From: Coturnix japonica
Taxonomy: Eukaryota > Chordata > Aves > Galliformes > Phasianidae
DNA length: 64,000 nucleotides
Reading direction: 5' to 3'
NCBI RefSeq assembly: GCF_001577835.2
Contig: NC_029532.1
Coordinates: forward strand, 4,216,001-4,280,000
A program made the position numbers and the translations under genes. Numbering within the stretch: position 1 is the first letter of the stretch; the number at the start of each line of letters is the position of its first letter. Below the pieces are notes generated by a model that saw only the letters and a program-made list of their open reading frames with translations, was not told where the DNA came from and made no database searches. Positions 45,519 to 55,955 of this stretch are shown in pieces.

Positions 45519-48500
45519 TCACTGCAGAGATAACGGGTGCAGAGCAGTGATTTGCTGACTGTCTGGAGGCACTGCGACCACAGAATGAGGAGATGGAGAG
45601 TCATCGGTCAGGCTGAGGTCCTCATGCCCAACAGCAGTGTGGTCAATGAGGAGGTACCACTTCAGCCTGTCTGGAAGAGGTAGAGCCTTGATTTTTACAT
45701 CTATTGGCCAAGGCCTAAGGCACTGGCGGATGGACACCCTGCAGAGATGTTTCAGTGCCTGTGGGGTGTGCTCCAGCTGCTTCACGGAGCAGAACAGAGT
45801 CCTGATCTTTTCCTCGTGGTACCTGCAGCTGTTAACGTCGACCTTAAAGTCACTGGGCAGCTGGATGGTTTGTGAACTGGCCATCATGAGCTCCAGCAGA
45901 GTCTGACCCATTTGGATGACCTCTGTAGAGATGCTGCTGTCTTTGAGGATACTGACGTGAGAGCAGAGGCAGTCAAAAACAGTTTGGAAGCCTGACCAGC
46001 ATGAGGGACCATGGAGGGAACAGTTGTAGGCAGCACCTGACTCCAGCAGGAAACGCAGCAGTGGGAAGTGGCACGTGAAGTTCTGGAGGCAGCGGTAGGT
46101 GAAGGACTCGAGGGATGGGCACTCACTGGGGTTGGCACCGTGGGCCATGAGCAGCTGCATGACACGAATGCAGAAACGATTCTGTACCTCGGCCTCTGTG
46201 CTGGCCAAGACTATGTCACCCAGTAGGAAGATGATGTAGGTGAAGACAGTGTCTCCATCTTCAGTGGTAGCCCTGGCATCTGCACCTGGAGGAAGGAACA
46301 GAAGATAAATGGAGCTGCAAAGAAAGGCAGGACACAATCAGGATGGATTCAGGAGAGGGGGTGTGGATCCTTTAGTACCACCAGGAGGTATGAAACACTG
46401 TACTTAAATGCAGCATGCACCTGCACAACCCAGCATGGAGCTGACAGCAAGAGGGCTGACAAACAGTGCTTCTCCCTAGTGGAAAAGTACTTCCAATCCG
46501 AGCACCCTGAACAGAGCGCTCTTCTGGACTTTACTCTTACTCGGATGGGAACATAAAGGAGTTGGGAGGGCAGCACCTGGCCTAGAGGGGCTCTGAGTGG
46601 AGAAGGGAGCTGTTGTCCTCACCTCCTTCCAGCAGCAGACGGATGCTCTCTGTGTTGTGGATCTGGACGACATCACTGCTGCAATAACAGTGCAACAAGG
46701 CGTGCAACAATGCCGTCTTTCCTGCAGTAGGAAAAGACGAATCAGATGAGACAGTGCTCCACCTGGAAACGCTCAGCCCACCAGAACTAAGGAGAAGAAT
46801 CCATCCCACCAGCCCAATGGCTAAACATGAGGGAAACAGCCCTTCTGCTAGCAGGCTCCCAACATCACTGTGATGGAGCACAGCTGTGGTGGCCCCATAG
46901 GGCACATGGGCCATGGCAGAGTGGTTTTCAGAGCACAAACCCCCCCCCCTTCACCCAATTCCATCCTCCATGGGCTGTACAGAGCTGCTTTTAGCCTCCT
47001 GCTGCATCTAATGCAGACAAGATACTAGGAGACAGCACAGAGCACCAGGGAGGTTCTACAGCCTGCATTAATTTCCGAAGCAGGCAGAATTAGCAGCAGC
47101 AAAGTGAAGGGACACAGATCCCATGCCCTGCTCCAGCCCACCTGCTGGAAGCACCCCACAAACCGGTTTTGTCAGCTGCGTTGACGTCAGCCCCAAGCTG
47201 AAGCAGTCTCTGGAGGCATGGCAGCCGCTCAGGCTCCTCGCTGGCCAGATCAAGGGGACTGCTCTCATGGATCTGTACAGGGCGAGAGGAGAATCCACAA
47301 GTATTAAGGACTATTTATGAGTACTGCTGGAGAATCACTGATGGCTTCATCATGGCCAACAAGAGAGCATAGAATTCATCCTGTCCCCAAAAACAAGAAT
47401 GACAGCCCCCTCCCCAGAGTCACTATGTTTAAAGGGAGAGGGTGATATACCCCAGCTTCCTCCCATCACATGCTCCACAGCAGAAAGCAGCTCTGCTTGG
47501 CCAAAGGCGGCCTCAGCTTTTGCCATAGCACTGGAGCAGCACAGGCAGCAGCTTGGGAGGCCACTGATGGAAGGCAGTATGCAGCAAGCCCTGGAAGGGG
47601 CAGCAGAGAGGGCTGACCCCACACAATGGCCCTGTGCAGCCCCAAGGAAGCTGGAGCATGTTCATGTCCAAGCAGTCAGTTCCATACCCGGTCTCTGCGG
47701 TTGATGTCAGCCCCGTGACGCGCCAGGAGCTCCACCATGTCAGGCTGGTTGCGAAGCACTGCAATGTGCAGCGGGGTGTAGTAGGTAACTGGGTCTGAGG
47801 ACACAAAACACATCAGGGTGGGCACTGAGAATAGCTGTCTATAGAAGCAATCGTTACAGATGCCCCAGGTCCTGTATCTGCAGTGGCTTTGCCTCTGACA
47901 AAACCCCCCAAAGATGCCAGCTGGCTCCCATTCTCTGGCCATCCCCCAGTCTGCTCTTATAGAGATATAATAAGAGTATAGACAAGGCACATCTAATCAA
48001 ATCCAGAGTGGGAGCCTGAAGCCAGAGTTAGCAGCACCCCTCCCTTTCTGTCCCAGTTATCTCTGCCTTGCAGGGCCAGCTTCTCACCAACCAGACCCTC
48101 CCAGCCAACCCAAGCAGCAGAGTCAAGCACAGCACCCACCCCACAGCCATACCTTCAAAGCTGAGGTCTGCACCAAACTCCAGCAGTACTTCTGCAGCCT
48201 GGACGAGCCCCAGCTCAGTGACCTTCAGCAGGGTATAACTCACACCTTCCTGGTAGAATGGGGAGTGGGCTTCCCTCTGCAAGACTTGTCTCATTGCTGA
48301 GAGCTGGCCTCCATTGCTCCCCAGGCAGGTGTGGCTGGATGTGAATGAAAACAACCAGTTACTCACCTGGGCAGTATGTGTTTCCTATGGGTCAAAGCAG
48401 GGAGGGGAAAAAGCTTTAGTTTCTCCTATTGCCTTGTAAACTGTTGGCTTATACAGCAGTACCCTTACCCTTATATAAGCAGCCCCTTACCCCCATAGCT

Positions 48501-48636
48501 CCGCTTACAGCCCAATCAATTACCTTTCCATCTCATCCTTCCCTCCATCGTCCCGCAGTGTCAGCAGCGCCAGGATCTCATCCACCATGGGCTGGTACTC
48601 CAGGGTGATCCTACGGAAGCCGTGCAGGAATGGCAT
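45519..48636 (-). CDS. ASB6: Ankyrin repeat and SOCS box protein 6
   Basis: ASB6 is a substrate receptor of Elongin BC-Cullin5 ubiquitin ligases. Coding exons in transcript order are 48,636-48,524, 48,334-48,153, 47,794-47,688, 47,272-47,164, 46,721-46,623 and 46,285-45,519. All introns are GT-AG and phases join, giving 458 residues. The N-terminus MPFLHGFRRI is the family's. Ankyrin repeats run from about residue 60 to 330, with diagnostic stretches HIAVLRNQPDMVELL, GADINRRDR, HESSPLDLASEEPERLPCLQ, GKTALLHAL and IHNTESIRLLLEGG. The SOCS box (about 378-418) has a BC box LKHLCRVSIR and a Cul box LPLPDRLKWYLL. Human ASB6, as I recall, has 421 residues. The extra length here is mostly a C-terminal tail of about 31 residues after the SOCS box, rich in Ser, Asp and Pro, plus small insertions such as that in exon 5 (HALLHCYCSSD). 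The gene is intact and convergent with NTMT1. Confidence 0.96.
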
Positions 48637-48965
48637 CCCCCCGCAGGGCCCTCCGGCATGGCACAGCCTCGGGCCTACACACAGCAACCCGCTAGGCCCA
48701 GCCAGGCCTGTTCTCCACACAGCCACCCCCTGCAAGTAAAGACGGATTGCGGGTAGTTTTACATTCAAAACTACATCGCCTCCCTCGCTCCCACCGCCCC
48801 CCAAAGCAAAGAACCTCGAGGTGGTTCCGATAGACCTCACCAGGCCGGAACCGGAGCCCGAGAGACGCAGCGCAACCCAGCACCGCACGGCACCGCCGCC
48901 GGAAGTGGAAATAGCCGCTGCCTCCGAGGTGGGCGGGGTTTGATTGAGGGCGTGGTCTATAAAGG
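48637..48965 (-). promoter_or_regulatory. ASB6: ASB6 5' leader and promoter
   Basis: CpG-rich DNA upstream of the ASB6 ATG. It holds an ETS site (CCGGAAGTG at 48,899-48,907 on the plus strand) and a GC box (GGGCGGGG at 48,931-48,938), typical of TATA-less housekeeping promoters. A possible 111-base 5' UTR intron runs from donor CCTG/GTGAGG (48,840) to acceptor CTTGCAG/GGGG (48,730). Inside it is an inverted repeat with eight-base arms GTAGTTTT and AAAACTAC at 48,753-48,774. The intron is a prediction only. Confidence 0.6.
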
Positions 48966-49077
48966 GGGCGTGGCCTAATGCGCGCTCTGCCGCCAGGGGG
49001 CAGCGGGGGAATGGGAGAGGGACGGGAGCGCGCACAGCAGGTGCCGCCCTATACAGCCCCATCCAGGGGGCACCCAA

Positions 49078-50228
49078 AGGTGCAGCTGCCCCCATTGATC
49101 CCACTGTGCCTCCAGTACTGCACCCATAAGGGCTGTGGTGCCCCATACTGCACGCCATAGGCTGGTGGTGCCCCATACTGCCCACCCATAGGGTGTGGTG
49201 CCACATTACTGCCACCCATAGGCTGTGGGTGCCCCACATTGCAGCCATAGGATCGTGGGTGCCCCATTGCAGCCATAGGCTGTGGGTGCCCCATATTGCA
49301 GCCATTAGGGCTTTGGGTGCCCAGACTGCACCCAAGGGCTGTGGGTTGCCCCATACTGCACCCATAGGGCTGTGGGTGCCCCTACATTTGCAGCCATAGG
49401 GCTGTGGCAGGTGCTTAATGTGTACCCAGATTGCAGCCATAGGGCTGTGGGATGCCCCATATGCAGCCCATTAGGTTTGGGTGCCCCATAGATGCCCCAT
49501 AGATGCTGTGTGCCCCATATCTGCAGCCTAGGGCTGTGGGTGCCCCATATTGCAGCGCATAGGCTGTGGGTGCCCCATATTGCAGCATTAGGGCTGTGGT
49601 GCCCTATATTGCCAGCCCATTTAGAGGCTGTGGGCACCCATATATTGCACCCATAGGGCTGTGGGTGCCCCATATTGCAGCCATAGGGCTGTGGGTGCCC
49701 CACACTGCAGCCATAGGGCTGTGGGTGCCTCATACTGCAGCCATAGGGCTGTGGGTGCCCCATATTGCAGCCATAGGGCTGTGGGTGCCCCATACTGCAC
49801 CCATAGGGCTGTGGGTGCCCCATACTGCAGCCATAGGGCTGTGGGTGCCCCATACTGCAGCCATAGGGCTGTGGGTGCCCCACACTGCACCCATATGGCT
49901 GTGGGTGCCCCATATTGCACCCATAGGGCTGTGGGTGCCCCATACTGCAGCCATAGGGCTGTGGGTGCCCCATAGTGCAGCCATAGGGCTGTGGGTGCTC
50001 CATACTGCACCCATAGGGCTGTGGGTGCCCCATATTGCAGCCATAGGGCTTTGGGTGCCCCATATTGCACCCATAGGGCTGTGGGTGCCCCATAGTGCAG
50101 CCATAGGTCTGTGGGTGCTCCATACTGCACCCATAGGGCTGTGGGTGCCCCATATTGCAGCCATAGGGCTTTGGGTGCCCCATACTGCACCCATAGGGCT
50201 TTGGGTGCCCCATACTGCACCCATTGGC
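49078..50228. repeat. 30-bp minisatellite upstream of ASB6
   Basis: The unit is CCATAGGGCTGTGGGTGCCC followed by CATATTGCAG, about 38 copies in all. From 49,651 to 50,220 there are 19 consecutive units with an exact 30-base period and only substitutions. From 49,078 to about 49,640 the same unit is broken by many one- or two-base length changes. The even period keeps frames of 229-302 codons open on both strands (GAPYCSHRAV-type ten-residue repeats). These are not genes. The array begins about 110 bases from the ASB6 promoter motifs. Confidence 0.95.
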
Positions 50229-50399
50229 TGCCAGCTCCCTGGGATGTGGGTTTAGGGGCTGTCAGGGCCATGCACATCCCCATGGTGTTTCTCCCACCCC
50301 CAAACCCTCCGTGTTCCCCAGACCTGGCACTGTCACCATCCCCAGCCATGTGGCACCAGGGGGCACCGGGCAGGTCCAGCCCCAGGCACTGTTATGGGA

Positions 50400-50760
50400 G
50401 AAGTTATTTAGATGGCAATGCTGTGAGTGTCCCTGTCGTGTCCCTAATGTGGCCCTATTGCACCCCTGCCATGTCCCCATCACGTTCCTGCTGTGGCTTT
50501 TCTATGTCCCTGCAATGATGTCCCTGTAGTGCACCCACCATGCCCCTGCAGTGTCTCCATCACGTCCCATCCATGTCCCTGCTGTGTCCCCATTGTGTGC
50601 CCACCACATCCCATTCCTGTCCCTACCACATCCCTGCTGCGTCCCCACCTCATCTTCACCACATCCCATTTGGATCCCCGTTGTGTCCTCCCTTGCATCC
50701 CCACCACGTCCCCGCGGTGCCCTCCCCCCCTTTACATGTCACAACCCCCCACATGTTGCC
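50400..50760. repeat. Degenerate CCCTGCTGTGTCCCCATC-type repeat
   Basis: Irregular copies of a 14-16-base unit such as CCACGTCCC, CCCTGCTGTGTCCCCA and CATCACGTCCCATCC make up this pyrimidine-rich stretch. It is an old tandem array in decay. Confidence 0.7.
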
Positions 50761-50874
50761 CCCCTCACCCCTATTCCCGTACCCACAGCCCGGTTCCCCA
50801 TCACTGTGTTGGTGCCCAGCCTCACACCGGGATGGCTGTGCCATTGCTGGCAGCGCCCGGCGGGGCGGCGGGGA

Positions 50875-51060
50875 GGAATGTGAGCTGCCATCCATCAGGG
50901 AGACAGAGCAGCAGCGAGCCGAAGAAAGAGGGGCATTTTAGGAGGAAAGCCAGGGAAATTTGATCATTAAGAAATCCTCCTGGCTGTCTGGGGGAATTTA
51001 ATTAAATTGCTGGAAAGGGCTGTAAGCACATCTGGATCCAATATGTGCAGCTTTGATTTT
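50875..51060. promoter_or_regulatory. Candidate conserved regulatory element
   Basis: GAGGGGCATTTTAGGAGG, AATTTGATCATTAAGAAATC, GGGAATTTAATTAAATTGC and CCAATATGTGCAGCTTTGAT appear before a T-rich tract at 51,059-51,105. The homeodomain-type sites and unique composition suggest an element of the neighbouring PRRX2 locus. Confidence 0.38.
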
Positions 51061-51870
51061 TTTTTTTTTGCTTTCTTTCTTTTCTTTTCTTTTTTTTTTG
51101 TAGTTCACTCTTTTCCCATCTCGCTGCTGAAGGGTTGTGGGGGTTTGGGGGGGGGGGGAATAAAAGGGAAATAGCAGAGCCACGGAGTATTGGTTCATCT
51201 GGGACTGGGATTGCTGGCAGGGAAAGAAAGAGAGAAGGAAGGAGAGAAAGAAGGAGATGGAAAGTGGGGAATTAAGGGTTTGGGGGAGAAACCTTCCCAT
51301 GGGTTTGGGGTGTGTAATGCCACCAAAGGCACTGCAGCCCCTGCCCCTTGAGATACCCCCATGGTGTGACACTGATCCCCCCATAGGAGGACACAATGGG
51401 GCATCACCCCCACGTCTCTCTTTGCGCCTCGATTACATTGAGTTCATCCAGTTTTAAGGTGGGAAAAACGAAGAGGGAAACCCGCCAAGGAGCACAGACA
51501 GCATCGCAGTGGGGTCTGTGCTGCTCTGCCCCACAGAGTGGGATTGGAGCCCGTACACTCAGGGTTAGGTGCACTGAACGTGCTTGGCTCAGTTTCCACC
51601 CAACACTCTCCGTTGCGCCGGGATCTCCTTTTGCCAGCACCAGTTTGAAGCACTTAAAACACATTTTTCAACACCCCCCCCACACACACACCTCCAAAAA
51701 AGAAGCTAAATCCTACCGCTACAAAGGAAATGGCATTAATAGCGACTGTTTGGTTTCAAAAGGGAAGGAAAAGGGAAAAAAAAAAGCCCAACTTTGACCC
51801 CTACATCAAAAAAACTAAAGCCATTCGGCTCTCACCCCTCTGAAGGGCCTGACGGGGGTACGGCTGAAGG
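51061..51870. other. Non-coding DNA between ASB6 and the PRRX2 CpG island
   Basis: Contains a T-rich tract (51,059-51,105), a G run at 51,149-51,158, and unique DNA. No gene was recognised. Confidence 0.45.
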
Positions 51871-53770
51871 GCGCCTCGGTTCTCAATGCTTTACTGTTCC
51901 TATCCTGCCCGTGGAAATGCGTGAGGATCGGTGGGGAACTGCAGGCACCCCGCAGAAAGGTGTGTAAATCTTTGCGTGTCTAAAGAAACTTCAGCCGGCC
52001 GCGAGGATCGGGGTAAAGAAAACGCTTGGCCTCTCCTCTTTTTTTTTTCCCCCTTCCTATTTCTTTCCTTTGGAGCTCCGATCCGCTTTGATCGTTGCAG
52101 AATGGATGTATATATATGTTAAAAAGGTCGAATTTCAGCCCCCGAAACTATCGGCCGTCAGACGGCCCGAGGAAGTGCGAACCCGAGGGGGTTTTGCTGG
52201 TGATTATTCCCCTCCGTTTAATTATTTAATGCCGCGGATGGAATGAAAGACGTCGGCCCTGGATAAGCAGAAGGGGAAGGAGGGGGGTCTGTCCACGTGG
52301 CTGCCCCCCATCAGGAGCCATTGTCACATTGGTGGCTGGACCCCGTGCTTTGAGGGGACACCTCCGGCCGTAGGGCCACGTTGTCCCTCCAGCTCCGTCA
52401 CCTCCGTGCTGGGAAGAGATGGTTATAGTGGGAGAAAAGGGAGGTGAGGAGCCAAGGGGGGCTGTGCACGGAGCCCCCCCCCGGGCACTGAGCGAGCGGC
52501 CGAGCGGTGCCTCCATCCCCGCGGTCACACAGCAGAGGGGACGCCGGGGCTGCAGCAACACAACCCCGGGGCCAAACATTGAGGCCAATAAACCTCAATA
52601 GAGGGAGGCTGGGACGGGTTGGGTTGGGTTTGAGCACCCTGGGAGCTCCCCCCCCCCACCAACACACACAGCGGACTCGTAGATTGCCAAAATCTGCCTT
52701 CAGCCTCAATCTGCGGAGCTCCGGGAAACCGCTGCCCCGTCAGGAAGATCAGATTTGGCAGCAGCGGATTGCATCGAAATGCGCTCCCCTCTCTGCTCGA
52801 AGGGAAAGAGAGCGAGGAAAGCTCTCGGCCAATGTTAAAACAGCTCCTCCGGGGGCTGGGATGGGTGGGAAAGGGTTCTGCGAGCTCGGAAATTCCGCGT
52901 GGAGAAGATAGAGGCGGTGAGAGGGGACACGCGGGGTGTGGGATGGGGGGGATGCGGGGGTCCGAGGTGCGGCGCTCAGCCCGTCCTCAGCCCATCGCCC
53001 CGCAGCCGGACACGCCGCCTCCTCCGTCCCTACGTACGAACACATCGACACACACACACACCTCTATCTGTCGAATTTTTAAAGAGGAAAAGCTCCTTTT
53101 TCCCCCCCTGCCCGGTGGCTGGTTTTCATTAGGGAGGTTTCTCTCTCTAACCCCAAGGGAAGCAGCCTATGAGTTCGTAACTGCGGTGCAGGACGTAATT
53201 ATCTCATTAAGGGGAGAGAGCCAGGCTGTTCCCAACGGAGCTGACCTCGCTCCGGGGTTGATGGGGGCCCGGAGGGTGGGATGTAGGTGGAGGGGTGGGC
53301 CCGGAGGGTCACCATTTGGGGTGACCCGTTCGCAGCCCCATTTGGAGTCGGAGAAGCGCGGCTCTCCCCACGGAGCGCAGCCACTTACACTTGTTGAGAG
53401 AAGCACTTAAAGCGGGGCTGGAGGGGGGGGATGCGCAGGGGGTGATTCCCCCCCACCCCGGGGGTCGTTGTACCGGGGGGCGAGGGGCCGCCCCGCTCGG
53501 TGTAGGGGCGTTTGTTTGAACAGCTCCAGAGCAAAGAGCAGGGGAAGAAAGTTTGGGCTGGGAGCGTGGTTTTTTCCCCAGACGTCAGCACAAGGCGGAA
53601 CAGGGGCTGGGGAGGGAGCTGGACTCGCAGGGCAGCCGGGATTTGTATTATTTTTTTAATTATTATTATTATTATTTTATTATTATTTGGTGGGGGGTTG
53701 GAGAAGGGAAAGGGGCCGGAGAGCGGCCCGGCACCTCGGGGTGGGCTGCGGGCCGGTGGGGGTGGGAGCC
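51871..53770 (+). promoter_or_regulatory. PRRX2: PRRX2 CpG island, promoter and 5' UTR
   Basis: CpG density rises from about 51,840 and stays high to about 54,600. Features include an inverted repeat with arms GGCCGTC/GACGGCC (52,153-52,167), CpG-rich unique blocks at 52,140-52,260 and 53,040-53,240, and an ATT-rich run at 53,650-53,690 only about 80 bases before the start codon. No TATA box at a sensible distance was found, so the transcription start cannot be fixed. Broad CpG islands of this size are usual for developmental homeobox genes. Confidence 0.65.
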
Positions 53771-54014
53771 ATGGACTCGCCGTCAGCCTTCGCCATGGAC
53801 AAACCGTTCGCCCCCAGCACCGTGCGCGGTCCGGAGCCGCCCGAAAACCCTCAGAGCCGGAAAAACTTCAGCGTGAGCCATCTCCTAGACCTGGAGGAGG
53901 TGGCGGCCGGGATGAACGGGGCCCCCCCCGCCGGCCCCCCACCCTCCGCCGGCAGTAAGGCCATGCCGGAGCCGTCGGGAGGCAGCAGCGGCAGCGAGGC
54001 GGCACCCCAGGACG
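53771..54014 (+). CDS. PRRX2: Paired related homeobox 2, exon 1 (partial gene)
   Basis: PRRX2 is a nuclear paired-type homeodomain transcription factor of embryonic mesenchyme (limb, face, heart). This exon encodes residues 1-81 plus one base and ends at donor GACG/GTGAGT. The start ATG sits in a strong context (GGAGCCATGG). Two blocks identify the gene: the PRRX-family motif RKNFSVSHLLDLEEVAAG (residues 30-47), and EPSGGSSGSEAAPQDG at the exon end, the same block that closes exon 1 of mammalian PRRX2 rather than PRRX1. The N-terminus MDSPSAFAMDKP also matches the PRRX2 pattern. The linker between the blocks is Pro/Gly/Ala-rich. The homeodomain and the OAR tail must be in later exons beyond the window. 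GC-rich shadow frames of 226-381 codons overlap it and are not genes. Confidence 0.95.
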
Positions 54015-55819
54015 GTGAGTACCGAAGTCCCGGGATGGGCCCCCATCTCTACCCGCAGCCTCGGGGTGTGGGGTGGCCCCGCTCTCCCCCCCACCCCCCG
54101 GGCAGGGCTGAGCGCGGGGGACAAAGGGGCGCGGGGTACCCACGAGGTGGGGTGGGGGCTGTTGTGGGGGCACCGTCGCCGTGGGTTGTTGGGGTGGATC
54201 TGGGATATCTGTGGGATCGGAGCCGCCAGGACACAGAAAGCACCGACGGACGGGACAGGGGACACCGCGCCGTGGGGACAGAGGGACGCGGGCACCGCAA
54301 CGGCCGCCTCCCCGCCGCCACCGGGACGGGACGGTGCCGAGCTCCCTGTCTGTCCCGGGACTGCTTGGCCCTCCCGGCGCTCCCCGCCCCGGTTCTCGGG
54401 CTCCGGGACCGGTGGAAAGGAAAGCTGCGGGTCCCCGCCGTTGGCACCGGGACACCGGCACGGAGCTGCCTTTGTCCGGGCGCTCCCCTCGGGGCTGGTA
54501 GGAGCCGGGCTGGGAACGGGGAGTGCCCCGGTGCTCTGGGTTTCGCCGCGTTCGGTCCCGAACACGACAAGCCCGCTCTACCCGGCCGCATCCCGGCTCT
54601 GGAGCGAGAAGGTTGGCCCCGACCTGAAGGCAAAGACCCGCTATGGGGGCACCTGGAGGCTCCCAGAGCTCCCTCAAGCTGTAGGATAGTGGGAGGGAGA
54701 AGGGAGTGGAGGTGCAGACCCACTGCCTGTCCCCAGCCCGGACCCGGGATCCCCAAACCTGCCCTGGACTGGGATTTGGGCTCCATCCCCGGGGCGCTGC
54801 TGGCCGTGCCACAGGGCCAACCTGGTGTATAGAGATGCCCCAGCCACAGAGCTGCAATGAGGGGCTCATGGGAAGAGTAGAGGGATCCTTGTGTCCCCCC
54901 CAGCAGCCCTCACGTTGTGATTTGGGTCAGAAACATCCTTTTCCCAACCACATCTTATTCCCAGCACAACTGGAACCCCAGCTCTGCCCTCTGCTCAGGA
55001 CACTGGGTACTGATTTCAGGGCTGGCAGCTGAGATTCTTGGTGTTGTTTCCCATCCATCCTCCCCTTCCCTTGGGTTTTGTTTGCACTTCCCGCATTGCC
55101 TTTGGGACCATGGGGCTGTGAATGGGACTGTACATTGGGGGGGCTGGAGGGGCTGCATGCAGCATGGCATAGTGAGACAGATCTGGCAGATCCTCCCAAG
55201 GCCAGTTTTTACCCCAAAAAACCCATTCCTGATGGGGCAGAAGCCTTGCAGTGTTTGGCATCACTGGACTAGGGGGGATATTTCCCACTGGCACCTGTTT
55301 CTGTGAAGTTATGAGGCTGAAGACAATGTGAGCAACTCAAGAGTGGAAGCATTTCTTGTGATCCCAAATGGAGATACCTGAGCGATGGGAGCTGCAAGCA
55401 GCCTGCAGGAGGATGAATGAGGATGCTGGTGCAAACCTCAGCTTGTGGGACCCAATGCCCAGTGTATGGGATGCAGTTTCCTAAACCAAGATAAGGATCA
55501 TAAATGCCACACAGCCTTTGCATCTGCAACGCTCTTGGCATCAGTGTGATGACAGCAGAGGAGAGTAACGTTCTCCGTTATGGGCATCCTTAAGTGAAGG
55601 CATTTTCCCTCATCTTCCTCTCCACCATCTCATCTTTTCCTCCTCCTGGATGCAGGCCGAGAGCTGCACAGCTCAGCAGTGGAGGAAGAGCCAAAGGGGC
55701 AGTGAGGGCTCATCCTTGTCCCCATCTTCATCCCCATCCTCCTCATCATCCCCTGGAGCAGTGCAGCCTCCCATCAAACCCTTCCACACAACTTCTGAGG
55801 TCTTGAAAGCTTGTTCACC

Positions 55820-55955
55820 TCCTTTCATTAGACTAACAAATAATGTGTAACGCGAAACATCTGTTAACAACAGCCCTTAATGTTCTCAAGATGATAAAGC
55901 AGGAGGGTAATTTTAGCCAGCGGGCCTTGACTGATGGCTTTTCAAACAATGAACT
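55820..55955. promoter_or_regulatory. Candidate intronic enhancer
   Basis: Contains TTCATTAGACTAACAAATAA, GTTAACAACAGCCCTTAATG, GATGATAAAGCAGG and GGTAATTTTAGCC, with a lone CpG (GTAACGCGAAAC). An AT-rich, unique island inside GC-rich intron sequence. Homeodomain, GATA-like and MYB-like words are present. Inferred. Confidence 0.38.

Noticed and set aside
49305-50349. Open frames of 229-302 codons on both strands with ten-residue repeats
   Set aside because: They arise because a 30-base unit without stop codons is divisible by three. Several frames on both strands are open at once, and no domain or splice context supports a gene.
53687-54869. 381- and 333-codon frames over the PRRX2 CpG island
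   Set aside because: Shadow frames of GC-rich DNA. The true frame here is PRRX2 exon 1, which stops being coding at the donor at 54,015.
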